This document shows positions 19,401 to 29,026 of a DNA stretch of 64,000 nucleotides, piece by piece. Below the pieces are notes generated by a model. The model saw nothing but the letters and a program-made list of their open reading frames with translations, was not told the origin of the DNA and did no database searches. How positions within the stretch are numbered: position 1 is the stretch's first letter; every line of letters begins with the position of its first letter. A program made the translations under genes and the position numbers. Location: contig NC_012993.1 in the NCBI RefSeq assembly GCF_000026365.1, forward strand, positions 1,426,001 to 1,490,000, written 5' to 3'. The stretch is from Zygosaccharomyces rouxii (Eukaryota; Ascomycota; Saccharomycetes; Saccharomycetales; Saccharomycetaceae).

Positions 19401-19434
19401 TAAAGAACTTGCTAATCGTAGGCTGAACAGCCAT
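16414..19434 (-). CDS. MSH3: Msh3, MutSβ mismatch-repair ATPase
   Basis: 1006 residues (S. cerevisiae 1018). A PCNA-binding PIP box sits at the extreme N-terminus (QPTISKFFKS, residues 4–13), followed by a charged disordered linker. The MutS mismatch-binding domain begins near residue 130 (TPLDQQVKELKLKNFDKLLVV). The connector, lever and clamp follow. The C-terminal ATPase has Walker A GPNMGGKSSYVRQ near 776, Walker B LLLLDEVGRGTST and the TTHYS switch. Msh3 pairs with Msh2 to repair insertion/deletion loops and to help remove 3' flaps in single-strand annealing. Loop repair is relevant to the minisatellites seen elsewhere in this window. Position before CDC39 matches YCR092C. Confidence 0.97.
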   Translation of the reverse strand: MAVQPTISKFFKSVSKGDSKDNRASNNGGKPNSSTHDADGLSGPTDGTSKIDVSVNDTVKGDKKRARSAPKKNTEEFTESKEDSPENDEEEYNEEEQEEEEVQEVKPKKKKTAASRSPKTSSKLTPLDQQVKELKLKNFDKLLVVRVGYKYKCFAQDAVVASRILHIKLVPGKLTLDDSDPQDLQHKQFAYCSFPDSRINVHLVRLVTRNLKVGIVEQVETSALKKYSADSLKSTVFERKVTTTVSKATYGINNTVESDKKRILGDTSSIWALDVECHDDGTYHYWLVSVDLNNGEVIHDEFEEQKHSTSQLELRMKYLEPVELITYRNLPDAVTKVLQRANNDSLRIEDRKETVLPQLEGLKQHLNLPAETFKLISALFGCLEDYKNEELLLIASNYKPFSSKAHMLLNSNALESLDIFTNGSGKGSLFWVLDHTRTAFGYRQLREWISKPLLNRTDIEDRLDAVECVKEEINKLFFESLNQLLKNTPDLLRTLNRIAYGRTSRKEVYFFLKQLSLFGGHFSAHSVYINSEIRSSNGALYHRSKLLATLFQEMADFLDNSPMPYLMSMINVSAVMEKDMEKHVTGFFNLNNYDNSEVIIQRQREIGAVQDELTEELHRVQKMLGRPYLKYKDEVEYLIEVRNSQLKNLPPDWVKVNNTKMVSRFHTPITIKLVERLQYHKDMLYNEAEAEYRRFLQKITKEYQPLKKFIRNIGNYDSLLALAATSCNANYVRPIFTDEKQCINAVNARNPVIESLDVNYVSNDIKMSEKDGKVLIITGPNMGGKSSYVRQVAFLVLLAQIGSFVPADHLELSIFDNIFTRIGAYDNLLRGESTFKVELLEVMQIIKNSTSNSLLLLDEVGRGTSTEDGKAIAFTVLQYFLTMNGCPFILFTTHYSMSGLPNPAILRHYHMDFVEERKPGENWPSVVFLYKLKEGFAHNSYGLNVARLANLDRDIINRAYEISEHMRADYERIQNLELSWRIKKILSSPSISMNQKVAKLIDLNAK

Positions 19435-20152
19435 GTTAGATCCTCCTCACAAATCCCTCTGTGAGCTTGTTTGTCGTTCATATTGTACAGTACGTCTACT
19501 ACATCTTTTAACGCTTCAACAAGAACACACGGATCTTGGTGCTAGAAGAAAGAATACCCTAGGGAAAAGACTACGAAAGGAATCACTAGAAAGACTGCTA
19601 AAAAGTGCAATTGGTTCTCCAGCAGGACTTTATATAGTTTATCTTGTATCTTGAACTTCTGAACCCCGGAAAGTACCTCTCAGACAAGTTTCTGAGCTAC
19701 AAAATGCTTCCAAATAGGGGTAAACGAACCGGTAGAACCAATTGAAACTATCAATGGGCGGTGAAACGTACTGGAACCATCGTTAAAGTTGGTATTCATT
19801 ACTATATTCTCGAGCTTCTTACGGAATTGGTGAAAAACTAATATCACGTCTAACGACATAGTAAAATTTTCGTCCAAAGGGGCTCTTTTAAAAGGAAAAC
19901 ATTTGAATTTGAATGCTACACGCTTTCAAGCGTTGGGGGCAAATACAACAACACAATATCAGATAATACAAAAATTAGTGTAGGAGAGCGTTGTTAGCTG
20001 GTACGTGCCAATTGTGGTTGGATTATTTGTCATTACGTTAATACGTGCTTTTCTTTTACATTTACTAACACTTTTTTCCTTCCTTTGTTTCAAAAGAAGG
20101 TATACATACATTCAGAGACACATACAGACAGAGGCACTCTTTATTATTTTAC
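19435..20152. promoter_or_regulatory. Divergent promoter of MSH3 and CDC39
   Basis: 718 bp between outward-facing genes. Short open frames here show no family resemblance. No MluI-box (ACGCGT) or other named site is evident. Confidence 0.5.
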
Positions 20153-23100
20153 ATGCAATCATCTGCATTGCCTAAGGACCAAAATAGACAAGAGAAGGAA
20201 GCTATTCAGATAATTAGTTCTCAGATAAGCTTGTTGATTACATCGCTTACACAGGATAACTATACGGCGGTATCAAGAAATATAGATTTTTTACTCGAGA
20301 GGTCCGATACCCCTGTTTACGTAAAATATTGGAAAAGGTTATTAACACTTTGCTCGAACGATATCAAAAATACTCATAGGTTACAATCACCTGAGCAAAA
20401 CTTAATTCACGGATTACTAGGGAATTTAATCTTTAGATTACAAGACAAAGTTCCTTCAGTTTGGCAATTATTGAAGAATCAAATATTTGAAAACGTTGAG
20501 TTTTTGAGCGAATCAGAATTAGAAACAAGTGATATCGATCAATTGCTACAAAATCAGTGGGTTCAACAACCAGATTACAGGAAAGAGATAAAAGAGTTGG
20601 AACAAGTACAAAATATCAAGATGAATAACGCCAAATATCTACAAAACTTCTTAGCGGAATGCACCGCGGCCAATTTGGCCAACGATTTGACCGATCTACT
20701 TTTTTCATTAAGTGGTGAAGCAAGAAATGATATGACTGCATTAATGATGTCGGAAATTATATCTCCAGGTTCGCAAAAGTTGCAAAGAGATCCTACAAAT
20801 AGTTGGTTTACACCTCTGGCGATTCCTGAGGCTACGAATATTGGTTACCAAATTTCTAAAGCTTTCAAACATTTTACAAAGGAGAATGTTAATTGGAATA
20901 GAATCTTCAATCTAATGTCAACAAAATATTTCTTAGGGAATCCAATTAAGCCTTCCACAGCATCATTGAGTTCATTTTTTGCATGTTTAGAGACAGGTCC
21001 TTTAATCGATCAATTTTTTAGTTGTGATTGGGATTCTTCTTTCAAATTACAAATAGCATGTCTTTTACACCATTGGTCCCCACAACAGTCGTGCTTTGAT
21101 CTACTAAAAGTGGAAGGTATAAAGAAGGTAACCGATGTGGTACCTAATTCTAAACAATCACTGCTATACCTAATGTCAGTGGCATCATTAGATTTAGAAC
21201 TTTTCCTCTTAAGAGATGAATTGGTCAATCACCCTATGCTACCGTACTACCAAGAATGTTTTTTCGAAGATTTTAATTTGGTTCCGGAATCTCTGGCTTT
21301 TGCCCTAGTGGCAGATATCAAGCATTTTACACTATTGATAGAAAATAGCACCATAATCGATGAGATATTAGTGACATTACTGGTACAAGTTTTTGAGAAA
21401 AGCCCCATGGTGATGGGCGTACTAATTAAATCTATTTCAGATAATGAAAAGATTGTGGACGCTGCTAAGATTATCATTAGCAAAGATAACTTACCAATTG
21501 CCAATTTTGCTAAAATATTGGCAGATGAAGGTAAATTAGATTATGTGATAGCAAGGATCTCCTTCAATGAAGTATTCCGTATATTACCAAGTGCCAGGAA
21601 AGTAGGTTGGGATGGATTTGGTGAGTTTGTAAAGAATAATTTGGATGTGAATACGGCTCCAGTGATTTTAGATTGTCTAGATGCACAGACCAAGATGACA
21701 GATGCCAATACTACTTTCAAATCTTCCAAAATCTTCGATTTAGCTGCATTGAGTTTTTTAATAAATCTCTTAATCGATTTTCCCTTGAAACCATTCGATC
21801 GTGATAGATTTGAATCGATTCAATTCTCATTGATTATTGCCTTCCCACGTTTGATCAATTTCGGATGTGGTCATGATGAAGCTATATTGGCTGATGGTGG
21901 ATTAGTACCATTCACTACAGAAGTGGAAAAAGAAATGCAAAGTTATTTGCAAAAGATGTACAGTGGTGAGCTGGCAATCAAGGATATTATCGATGTATTA
22001 AGGAGATTAAGAGACAGTGATGACACCAAAGATCAAGACGTGTTTGCATGCATTACCCATGCAGTTATTACAGAATCGAGCTTTTTTAGAGATTATCCAC
22101 TGGATGCATTGGCAACAACATCTGTTTTGTTCGGATCGATGATTCTTTTCCAATTATTACGTGGATTCGTATTGGATGTGGCATTCAAAATTATTTTGAA
22201 TTTTGCCAAAGAAGGTCCAGAATCTAAAATGTTCAAATTTGCTATCCAAGCCATTTATGCTTTCAAGATACGTCTCACTGATTTCCCTCAATATTGTAAG
22301 GACCTGCTTGAACAAGTGCCTCGTTTACAAAGTCAGCCTCAGGTGTATCAAGCTGTAATAGATGCTAGTGTTCAAGCGGATAGGAGGGCACAAAATTTCA
22401 TCGATGATGCAAAACCAACGGTTGAAATGATACCTCTAAGGTTCTTCAATGTGGAAGAACCTCTTTCACAATCACAACAAGAGGCGCCACCTAAGGAAAT
22501 CATGGAAAAGGTATTATTTGTGGTTAATAACATTACCATGGATAATTTTGACAGCAAGATATCAGATTTAGGACCTGTTTTAATCCCTAATTATTTTTCA
22601 TGGTTTTCAAACTATTTGGTGAATCAAAGAGCAAAGACTGAACCCAATTACCACAAACTCTACAGCAGGCTTCTAACAGCACTTGGATCTAATTTGCTTC
22701 ACGAGTACATGATATCAGTTACTTTAAAACAATTATTTGTGATGCTAGCAACGAAGGACATTCAGGCTATCGACAAGAACCATTTGAAGAATCTATCATC
22801 TTGGCTTGGTAGTATTACTTTAGCTGTCGATAGACCTGTTAAACATAAAAACATAGCGTTCAGGGAAATGCTACTAGATGCTTACCACACAAAGAGATTA
22901 GAAGTCGTGGTTCCATTTGTGGCAAAAATATTACAGAATGCTTCAGAATCAAAGGTTTTCAGACCACCAAACCCTTGGACTTTGGGTATCTTAAAGGTTC
23001 TGGTAGAATTAAATGCAAAGGCAGACTGGAAGTTAAGTCTTACTTTTGAAGTAGAGGTTCTTCTGAAGGCATTCAACTTGAAACCAGGAAGTGTCCAACC

Positions 23101-26100
23101 ATCAGAATTCTTAAATGTCGGTGACATTACAGAAGAACTATCAGGTGCGTTGAGCAAAATGACTATTGAACAACAACAATCTGAACAGCAGAGACAAATG
23201 ATTTTAATGCAACAATATCAACAGCAAATGTTACTATTCCATCAAAGACAACAGAGACTTGTCAACACGGGTATGGTGCCACCTGTGGAGCAACTGCCCA
23301 TGGCAGCCGCTGCAGCTACTGTGGACAACGCTCCAGTAAATGATAACCCATTTAGCAATCTATTCGGGTCAACGATATTCGTTACCCACCCAGATTTGAA
23401 ACGTGTTTTACAGATGGCAATCGCTAAATCTGTAAGGGAAAACCTTCTACCCACCGTGGAGATGTCGTCTAGCATAGCTGTTGTTACCACACTCAAGATC
23501 GTTCTAAAAGATTTTGCTACCGAAGTCGATGAAGTGAAATTAAAGACCGCTGCTGTTACGATGGTCAAACATTTGGCACAAAGTCTTGCTCGTGCTACTT
23601 CGGTCGAGATTTTGAGAGAAGGTGTTCGTTCTACAACCCAGTCTTTAGCTCCTAATCTAATGAGCCTTCCTACATCTCCTGTCGAGGAATTAGATACCGC
23701 TATCAATGATAATATTGGACTGGCGGTTGGTCTGGTGGAAAGAGCAGCTGTAGACAAAGCTGTACAGGACATTGGTGAACAATTGTTACAGCCTATTGCT
23801 ATCCGCCGTTACCACAAAGAAAGAAGAGCAGATCAACCATTTATGAGTCAAAACACGAACCCATATTCATTGGCTCTACCAGAACCTCTCGGGTTAAGGA
23901 CTGGCGGTGTCACTAATCAACAGTTCAAAATATATGAAAATGCAGGTAAGTTTACTCCTGGTATCGATGCAACAACAGCAGCAACAACAGCGGCAGCGAC
24001 AACAGCAACAACAACAGCACCTAACCTGAATGTTCCTTCCTTGCAGCAAACAGCCAACCAACAGATGTTACTACAGGCCCAACAACCTAGACAACAACCA
24101 CAACAGGCTCAAATGACTCAAGGAAACCAACAAATTCCTCAACATGGCCAGGGACAGATCCCTATCCCAAACCAACCAATTGGAGTTCCTAGTGAATTAG
24201 AACAAAATCATAGAGTTCTTGTTCATCTAATGGATGGTCTAGTCATGCAAATTAAGGAGAACGCAGAGAAAAGAAGCTTGGAAGATCTGGGTAACCGTAA
24301 TCCAATCAAAGCCATCATTTTCCAAATCTTAACTTTCATTGCGAGAAGCTCTCAAAAGGATCAGCTTGCTTTGAAAGTGTCACAAGCTGTTGTCAACAGT
24401 TTGTTTGCAACGAGTGAAAGCTCTTTGTGTAGAGAGGTATTATCCTTACTTCTGGAGAAATTATGTTCTCTTTCTATTGTGGCTAGAAAGGATGTTGTTT
24501 GGTGGCTTGTTTATGCCTTAGATAGCAGAAAGTTTAACGTCTCCGTTATCAGGTCACTGCTTGAAGTCAATTTGATTGATGCCACCGAGCTCGACAAAGT
24601 TTTGGTGACTGCTATGAAGAACTCTATGGAGAATGCTGTCGAGTTTTCCATGAGTTTAATCCAGGACACAGTCTTATCGGATTCTCCAATATTAATGCGT
24701 ATGGATTTTGTCTGTACTTTAGAGTACCTGGGTAGCTTGGATGATTTTCAGGTAAAGAACTTCTTTAATGATTACGAAAACCGTCAGGTTCTTCCAGTAA
24801 AGAAGGGTACACAGGTCACTAACAGTGAGAGGAACTATTTGGTATTTACCGAATGGGTTAAACTATTACAAAGGGTCACTAGTGATGATGTGGTCACTTC
24901 TGTATTCGTGCGCCAGTTGATGGAAAAAGGCGTTATTTCCTCCACTGACAAATTAGTTGAATTCATAAGAGCTGCATTAGAACTTTCGGTATTTTCATTT
25001 AAGGAAAGTGATCCCACCGGTGAAGTGTTTACTACCATTGATGCGCTTGGGAAACTCATAATCAAATTGATGTTAGCCCAAGACTTATCCTCCGTGAGCA
25101 GGACAGAGTATCTGAACACCATTTTGTCTGTGATTGCATTAGTCTTCTCCAAGGACCATGAAGAAGACGATACAACTTTCAACGAGAGACCTTATTTCAG
25201 ATTATTGTCCAACTTGCTTTATGAATGGGAAACTATTCGTGGTCACAACTTTATCAAGATTAAAGACCAAAAGACGAGAAAAGATTTCATTTCTTTTGAT
25301 ACTGAATTTTACAAGATTTTCTCATCTTACTTACATTCTTTACAACCAATTGCTTTCCCCGGTTTCTCATTTGCATGGGTTACTCTAATTTCTCATAGGA
25401 TGTTTTTACCAACGGTTTTGAGGCTACCGGAGAAGAGTGGTTGGAAGAGTTTGACTCTTCTGTTGATCGATTTGTTAAACTTCTTGAATCAATACACCCA
25501 TAAAAATGAAATTCCAAATGCTGTTTCGGTGGTTTACAAAGGTGTTTTGCGTGTATTGTTGGGTATTTCTAATGATGTTCCCGAATATTTGATCGAAAAC
25601 CATCACGAGCTAATGAATAATCTGCCATCCACGTACTTCCAGTTGAAGAACGTTATCCTTTCCGCAATTCCAAAGAAGATGGTTTTACCCAACCCTTACG
25701 ACCCAGGATTGTCCATGGCAAACATCGATTTGTGCCAAGAACCTCCAAAAGTTTATTACGATCCTGTTAATGACTTGAAATCACTAAAGAAACCAGTGGA
25801 CAATTACTTGCGTATTCCTTCCAATTCTCTCTTGAGAACCATCGTCTCTGGTTTGTACAGGACAGAATACGAGATGAGAAATGGTGTAGGGTATGATTAT
25901 TTCACTACTGATATGAAACTTGTACGAGCAATAGTTCTCCATGTAGGACTTGAAGCCGGTCTAGAAAACCAAAAAATGTCATCCAGTGCTGTCTTCAACA
26001 CAAAGTCCTCTTACTACACTTTGTTGTTCAATCTAATCCATGAAGGTGTTACAGAGCTCAAGTATCAAATTATTCAAGTCATGATTGAGCAATTAAGATA

Positions 26101-26419
26101 CCCTAACTCACACACTTATTGGTTCAGTTACGCTCTTAAGAACATGTTTGTCTCTGACGACTGGGGTGAACAACGTTCTGAAGTACAAGAGATAATACTG
26201 CGTAACCTTTTGGAAAGAATCATCGTTAACAGACCTCATGCTTGGGGTGTCTCAGTGCTATTTTCTCAACTATTAAGAGGCAAAGATGTCAATTTGCTAG
26301 AATTACCGTTTGTGGAAAAATTCCCCGAAATTAATGTTATACTGTCTCAACTGCATAAGCATCTGTCAATGGAATCCGAAAACTCTCAACAAGAAAATGG
26401 AGCTACAGAATTGTCATAA
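20153..26419 (+). CDS. CDC39: Cdc39/Not1, scaffold of the CCR4–NOT complex
   Basis: 2088 residues, near the 2108 of S. cerevisiae Not1. The protein is almost wholly alpha-helical repeats. A central region around 770–1000 corresponds to the MIF4G-like module that docks the Caf1/Pop2 deadenylase. It is followed by a Gln-rich linker (QQYQQQMLLFHQRQQR near 1020) and the Caf40-binding DUF3819 segment (NPFSNLFGSTIFVTHPDLKR near 1070). After a second Gln/Thr/Ala-rich tract near 1275–1345 comes the conserved C-terminal Not1 domain (GVTELKYQIIQVMIEQLRYPNS… near 1965), which binds Not2–Not5. It acts in mRNA deadenylation, decay and transcription. Its enzyme partner POP2 is encoded 8 kb downstream. Confidence 0.97.
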   Translation: MQSSALPKDQNRQEKEAIQIISSQISLLITSLTQDNYTAVSRNIDFLLERSDTPVYVKYWKRLLTLCSNDIKNTHRLQSPEQNLIHGLLGNLIFRLQDKVPSVWQLLKNQIFENVEFLSESELETSDIDQLLQNQWVQQPDYRKEIKELEQVQNIKMNNAKYLQNFLAECTAANLANDLTDLLFSLSGEARNDMTALMMSEIISPGSQKLQRDPTNSWFTPLAIPEATNIGYQISKAFKHFTKENVNWNRIFNLMSTKYFLGNPIKPSTASLSSFFACLETGPLIDQFFSCDWDSSFKLQIACLLHHWSPQQSCFDLLKVEGIKKVTDVVPNSKQSLLYLMSVASLDLELFLLRDELVNHPMLPYYQECFFEDFNLVPESLAFALVADIKHFTLLIENSTIIDEILVTLLVQVFEKSPMVMGVLIKSISDNEKIVDAAKIIISKDNLPIANFAKILADEGKLDYVIARISFNEVFRILPSARKVGWDGFGEFVKNNLDVNTAPVILDCLDAQTKMTDANTTFKSSKIFDLAALSFLINLLIDFPLKPFDRDRFESIQFSLIIAFPRLINFGCGHDEAILADGGLVPFTTEVEKEMQSYLQKMYSGELAIKDIIDVLRRLRDSDDTKDQDVFACITHAVITESSFFRDYPLDALATTSVLFGSMILFQLLRGFVLDVAFKIILNFAKEGPESKMFKFAIQAIYAFKIRLTDFPQYCKDLLEQVPRLQSQPQVYQAVIDASVQADRRAQNFIDDAKPTVEMIPLRFFNVEEPLSQSQQEAPPKEIMEKVLFVVNNITMDNFDSKISDLGPVLIPNYFSWFSNYLVNQRAKTEPNYHKLYSRLLTALGSNLLHEYMISVTLKQLFVMLATKDIQAIDKNHLKNLSSWLGSITLAVDRPVKHKNIAFREMLLDAYHTKRLEVVVPFVAKILQNASESKVFRPPNPWTLGILKVLVELNAKADWKLSLTFEVEVLLKAFNLKPGSVQPSEFLNVGDITEELSGALSKMTIEQQQSEQQRQMILMQQYQQQMLLFHQRQQRLVNTGMVPPVEQLPMAAAAATVDNAPVNDNPFSNLFGSTIFVTHPDLKRVLQMAIAKSVRENLLPTVEMSSSIAVVTTLKIVLKDFATEVDEVKLKTAAVTMVKHLAQSLARATSVEILREGVRSTTQSLAPNLMSLPTSPVEELDTAINDNIGLAVGLVERAAVDKAVQDIGEQLLQPIAIRRYHKERRADQPFMSQNTNPYSLALPEPLGLRTGGVTNQQFKIYENAGKFTPGIDATTAATTAAATTATTTAPNLNVPSLQQTANQQMLLQAQQPRQQPQQAQMTQGNQQIPQHGQGQIPIPNQPIGVPSELEQNHRVLVHLMDGLVMQIKENAEKRSLEDLGNRNPIKAIIFQILTFIARSSQKDQLALKVSQAVVNSLFATSESSLCREVLSLLLEKLCSLSIVARKDVVWWLVYALDSRKFNVSVIRSLLEVNLIDATELDKVLVTAMKNSMENAVEFSMSLIQDTVLSDSPILMRMDFVCTLEYLGSLDDFQVKNFFNDYENRQVLPVKKGTQVTNSERNYLVFTEWVKLLQRVTSDDVVTSVFVRQLMEKGVISSTDKLVEFIRAALELSVFSFKESDPTGEVFTTIDALGKLIIKLMLAQDLSSVSRTEYLNTILSVIALVFSKDHEEDDTTFNERPYFRLLSNLLYEWETIRGHNFIKIKDQKTRKDFISFDTEFYKIFSSYLHSLQPIAFPGFSFAWVTLISHRMFLPTVLRLPEKSGWKSLTLLLIDLLNFLNQYTHKNEIPNAVSVVYKGVLRVLLGISNDVPEYLIENHHELMNNLPSTYFQLKNVILSAIPKKMVLPNPYDPGLSMANIDLCQEPPKVYYDPVNDLKSLKKPVDNYLRIPSNSLLRTIVSGLYRTEYEMRNGVGYDYFTTDMKLVRAIVLHVGLEAGLENQKMSSSAVFNTKSSYYTLLFNLIHEGVTELKYQIIQVMIEQLRYPNSHTYWFSYALKNMFVSDDWGEQRSEVQEIILRNLLERIIVNRPHAWGVSVLFSQLLRGKDVNLLELPFVEKFPEINVILSQLHKHLSMESENSQQENGATELS

Positions 26420-26807
26420 TTCTCATAAAACCAATCTCATCTTTCAGCATTTTCCGCCCATTTAACAACTTCCATTCTTAATGTAACAAAAACAACAACA
26501 TAGTTGTACATGTACCATATTTAGAGATAGTATAATTGTAAATATTTTTTCAAAAATTTTGATGTTGGATAAGAAATGCCTAAAATTGTTATAGAAATTA
26601 TTCTACTTATTCTAAACATCGGTATTAGTCTTGTAAGCTTCGCGCCCTAAAGCATCAAATCAACATCGACTTGAGCAAGTAAAAAGCTTCAACAAAAAAG
26701 CTTTAATTCTCTAAAGATAAGGAAAGACTTCTAAAGAAGTCTGTTATCGATAGCTATAGGATTCTTAAGGGCCTTATATTCGTCATTAGGACCAAAAGTA
26801 CAGTATC
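26420..26807 (+). promoter_or_regulatory. CDC39 3' end and CDC50 upstream region
   Basis: 388 bp, AT-rich. The only structure I see is a short hairpin with 7-bp arms AGACTTC/GAAGTCT at 26725–26742 around a TAAA loop, about 70 bp upstream of the CDC50 ATG. Its significance is unclear. Confidence 0.45.
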
Positions 26808-27989
26808 ATGGTACTTTTCAAACGGAATAAAATATCATTAAGTGATACAATCCCATCAGAGGAGCCGCAAAAGTCTAGAAAACCTCCCAACACTGCTTTC
26901 AGACAGCAAAGGCTTAAATCGTGGCAACCAATTCTCTCACCTCAAAGTGTTCTGCCCCTTTTAATTTTAGTTGCATGCATTTTTGCCCCCATCGGTGTTG
27001 GTTTAATCGTTAGTGTTTCAAACGTACAAGATCTAGTAATAAATTATAGTAAGTGTCATGAATTAGCATCAAAGGATTCATTCCAAAGCATACCAAACAA
27101 ATACGTTCATTCTCATTTTAAGAAAAGTCTATCTGTAAAACCAAGTTGGAAACTCGATGAAAACAAAAACGGTGACTTAAAGTGTCAGTTACAATTCGAA
27201 ATTCCAGATAACCTGAAGCGTTCAGTCTTCATTTACTACAAGTTGACCAACTTCTATCAAAATCACCGTAAATATGTGGAATCTCATGATACTGGTCAAT
27301 TAAAAGGTAAAGCGATCCCCCCAAATAATTTAGATAATAATTGTAACCCATTGAAAGAAAAGGACGAGAAAGCTGTTTATCCCTGTGGACTAATTGCCAA
27401 TTCATTGTTTAATGACACTTTTTCCCAAACTTTAAAAGGCCAAGGTAATGCTACCGATTATTCGTTGACGAATAAAGGTATTTCTTGGAAGACAGATCAA
27501 CATAGATTTAAGAAGACTTCTTATAACGCTTCTGAAATAGTACCACCACCAAACTGGATAAAGAAATTTCCCCAAGGTTACACCGATGATAATATACCAG
27601 ATATATCTACTTGGGAAGAATTACAAGTGTGGATGAGAACTGCGGCATTGCCAACCTTCTACAAATTAGCTCTAAAGAACGAAACTACTGAATTACCGAG
27701 CGGTAATTATACCATGGAAATCGGGTTGAACTACCCTGTATCAATGTTTGGTGGTACTAAATCACTCGTCTTGACGACAAACAGTGTTATTGGTGTTCGT
27801 AACATGTCCATGGGAGTTGTCTATTGTATTGTAGCTGGTGTATCAGCCCTGTTTGCCATTATATTTTTAATCAAGGTGATCATACGACCAAGAACAATGG
27901 GAGATCATAGTTATTTGAGTTTTGAAGAACCATTTGAATCGAGGGAAAGATCACCATCTGGTAACATTCCCACTAGAGAAATTTTGTAG
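26808..27989 (+). CDS. CDC50: Cdc50-family P4-ATPase (flippase) subunit
   Basis: 393 residues (S. cerevisiae Cdc50 391). The family layout is a short cytosolic N-terminus ([20 protein letters not shown]), a first membrane segment at about residues 46–70, a large lumenal domain with conserved cysteines (KCH, LKCQL, NNCNPL, YPCGL) and N-glycosylation sequons, and a second membrane segment near 340–362. The lumenal [18 protein letters not shown]… stretch is a strong family signature. It chaperones the Drs2 aminophospholipid flippase at the trans-Golgi. It corresponds to both YCR094W (CDC50) and YNR048W (CRF1), which are duplicates. Confidence 0.96.
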   Translation: MVLFKRNKISLSDTIPSEEPQKSRKPPNTAFRQQRLKSWQPILSPQSVLPLLILVACIFAPIGVGLIVSVSNVQDLVINYSKCHELASKDSFQSIPNKYVHSHFKKSLSVKPSWKLDENKNGDLKCQLQFEIPDNLKRSVFIYYKLTNFYQNHRKYVESHDTGQLKGKAIPPNNLDNNCNPLKEKDEKAVYPCGLIANSLFNDTFSQTLKGQGNATDYSLTNKGISWKTDQHRFKKTSYNASEIVPPPNWIKKFPQGYTDDNIPDISTWEELQVWMRTAALPTFYKLALKNETTELPSGNYTMEIGLNYPVSMFGGTKSLVLTTNSVIGVRNMSMGVVYCIVAGVSALFAIIFLIKVIIRPRTMGDHSYLSFEEPFESRERSPSGNIPTREIL

Positions 27990-28135
27990 TATATTTACCT
28001 ACATATTTACCTACTTAACGTTGTACTTATAGGCTTTTTTTTTTCGTTTTTGAATATAATAATATACAATCGAACCTTCCCACCTTACTAACCTAAAGTT
28101 GTCCAAAACTCTTTCACAAATATATTGATATGTTT

Positions 28136-28810
28136 TCAAAAATTGAATGAATTTTTGGTATTATTTCTCTTTAATCTATCACGCATCATAGATGAAGAAG
28201 AAGCTGTATTTGACCTTGTAGGACCAACAGTTGTCTGCTCGGAGGCTACATCAGAACCTGTACTCGACTGGGTCATAGGCCCCATATTTAGAGATCTTGA
28301 TGGGTGATGTGATCTTGAATCCGATGATGGCATTGATCTCGAAGGTTCCTTATTATAAATTCTTTGAAACGACATACCGGCAGATGTATGATGCTGTCTT
28401 TCACTGCTACCAACAGGAGACGAACTCTTACCATTCGATTCCTTATGGGTTGGATCCCTATGCGAAGAATTTCCACGTTCCCATGATGCTTTTCTTACAG
28501 AACTCCAGCTATTGCCAATGCTTGAACCTAAATTATGAGAAGACGAAGAAGGTTTGCTTTCTGCCTGTTTCTTCAAAATCTTCTGTTCATCAGGGAGATC
28601 TTCCTTCTCACCCAACCAGCCTGGGAAACCTGTAAACGGCTCTTGATTCTTGTAGAATTTCACAAGTGTCTTATGAACTACTGTTGAGTTCGGTGAATCT
28701 CCATCAGATTCACCTTTTAGTGACAACCCTGCTAAAGAAGACTGTAGCGATTTGGTTGAATTCCTGAATTTATTCCAAAAATGCTGTGAATGTTCAGATG
28801 AGGCACTCAT
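28136..28810 (-). CDS. MSO1: Mso1, Sec1-interacting exocytosis protein
   Basis: The first ATG is at 28808–28810 (MSASSEHSQHFWNKFRNSTK); the frame upstream has no ATG start. This gives 224 residues (S. cerevisiae 210). The N-terminal basic amphipathic segment WNKFRNSTKSLQSSLAGLSL is the conserved membrane and Sec1-binding region. TVVHKTLVKFYKNQEPFTGFPGW at 50–72 is the other conserved block. The remainder is Ser-rich and disordered. Mso1 bridges Sec1 and Sec4 at exocytic sites. It lies between CDC50/CRF1 and LYS9 as in YNR049C. Confidence 0.93.
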   Translation of the reverse strand: MSASSEHSQHFWNKFRNSTKSLQSSLAGLSLKGESDGDSPNSTVVHKTLVKFYKNQEPFTGFPGWLGEKEDLPDEQKILKKQAESKPSSSSHNLGSSIGNSWSSVRKASWERGNSSHRDPTHKESNGKSSSPVGSSERQHHTSAGMSFQRIYNKEPSRSMPSSDSRSHHPSRSLNMGPMTQSSTGSDVASEQTTVGPTRSNTASSSSMMRDRLKRNNTKNSFNF

Positions 28811-29026
28811 CTTGGAGGCGTAAAAGACGATATTATGTGCTTTGTGCTTGTTTCTTGACAAGCGAAGTTATTAACGATGTGTTCACGTCAACCGATGGAT
28901 GCCCTTAATGAGCATACAAGGGTAAACAAAGTCAACTCAACCGTAAACTTAATGAAAATTTATAGATGAATATGATCGATTCTACATATATAAATAAACA
29001 TACAACCTATCTTTACATGCAAAACC

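Noticed and set aside
28811..28861. N-terminal extension of MSO1
   Set aside because: The frame opens with TTG; the first ATG at 28810 yields the conserved start.
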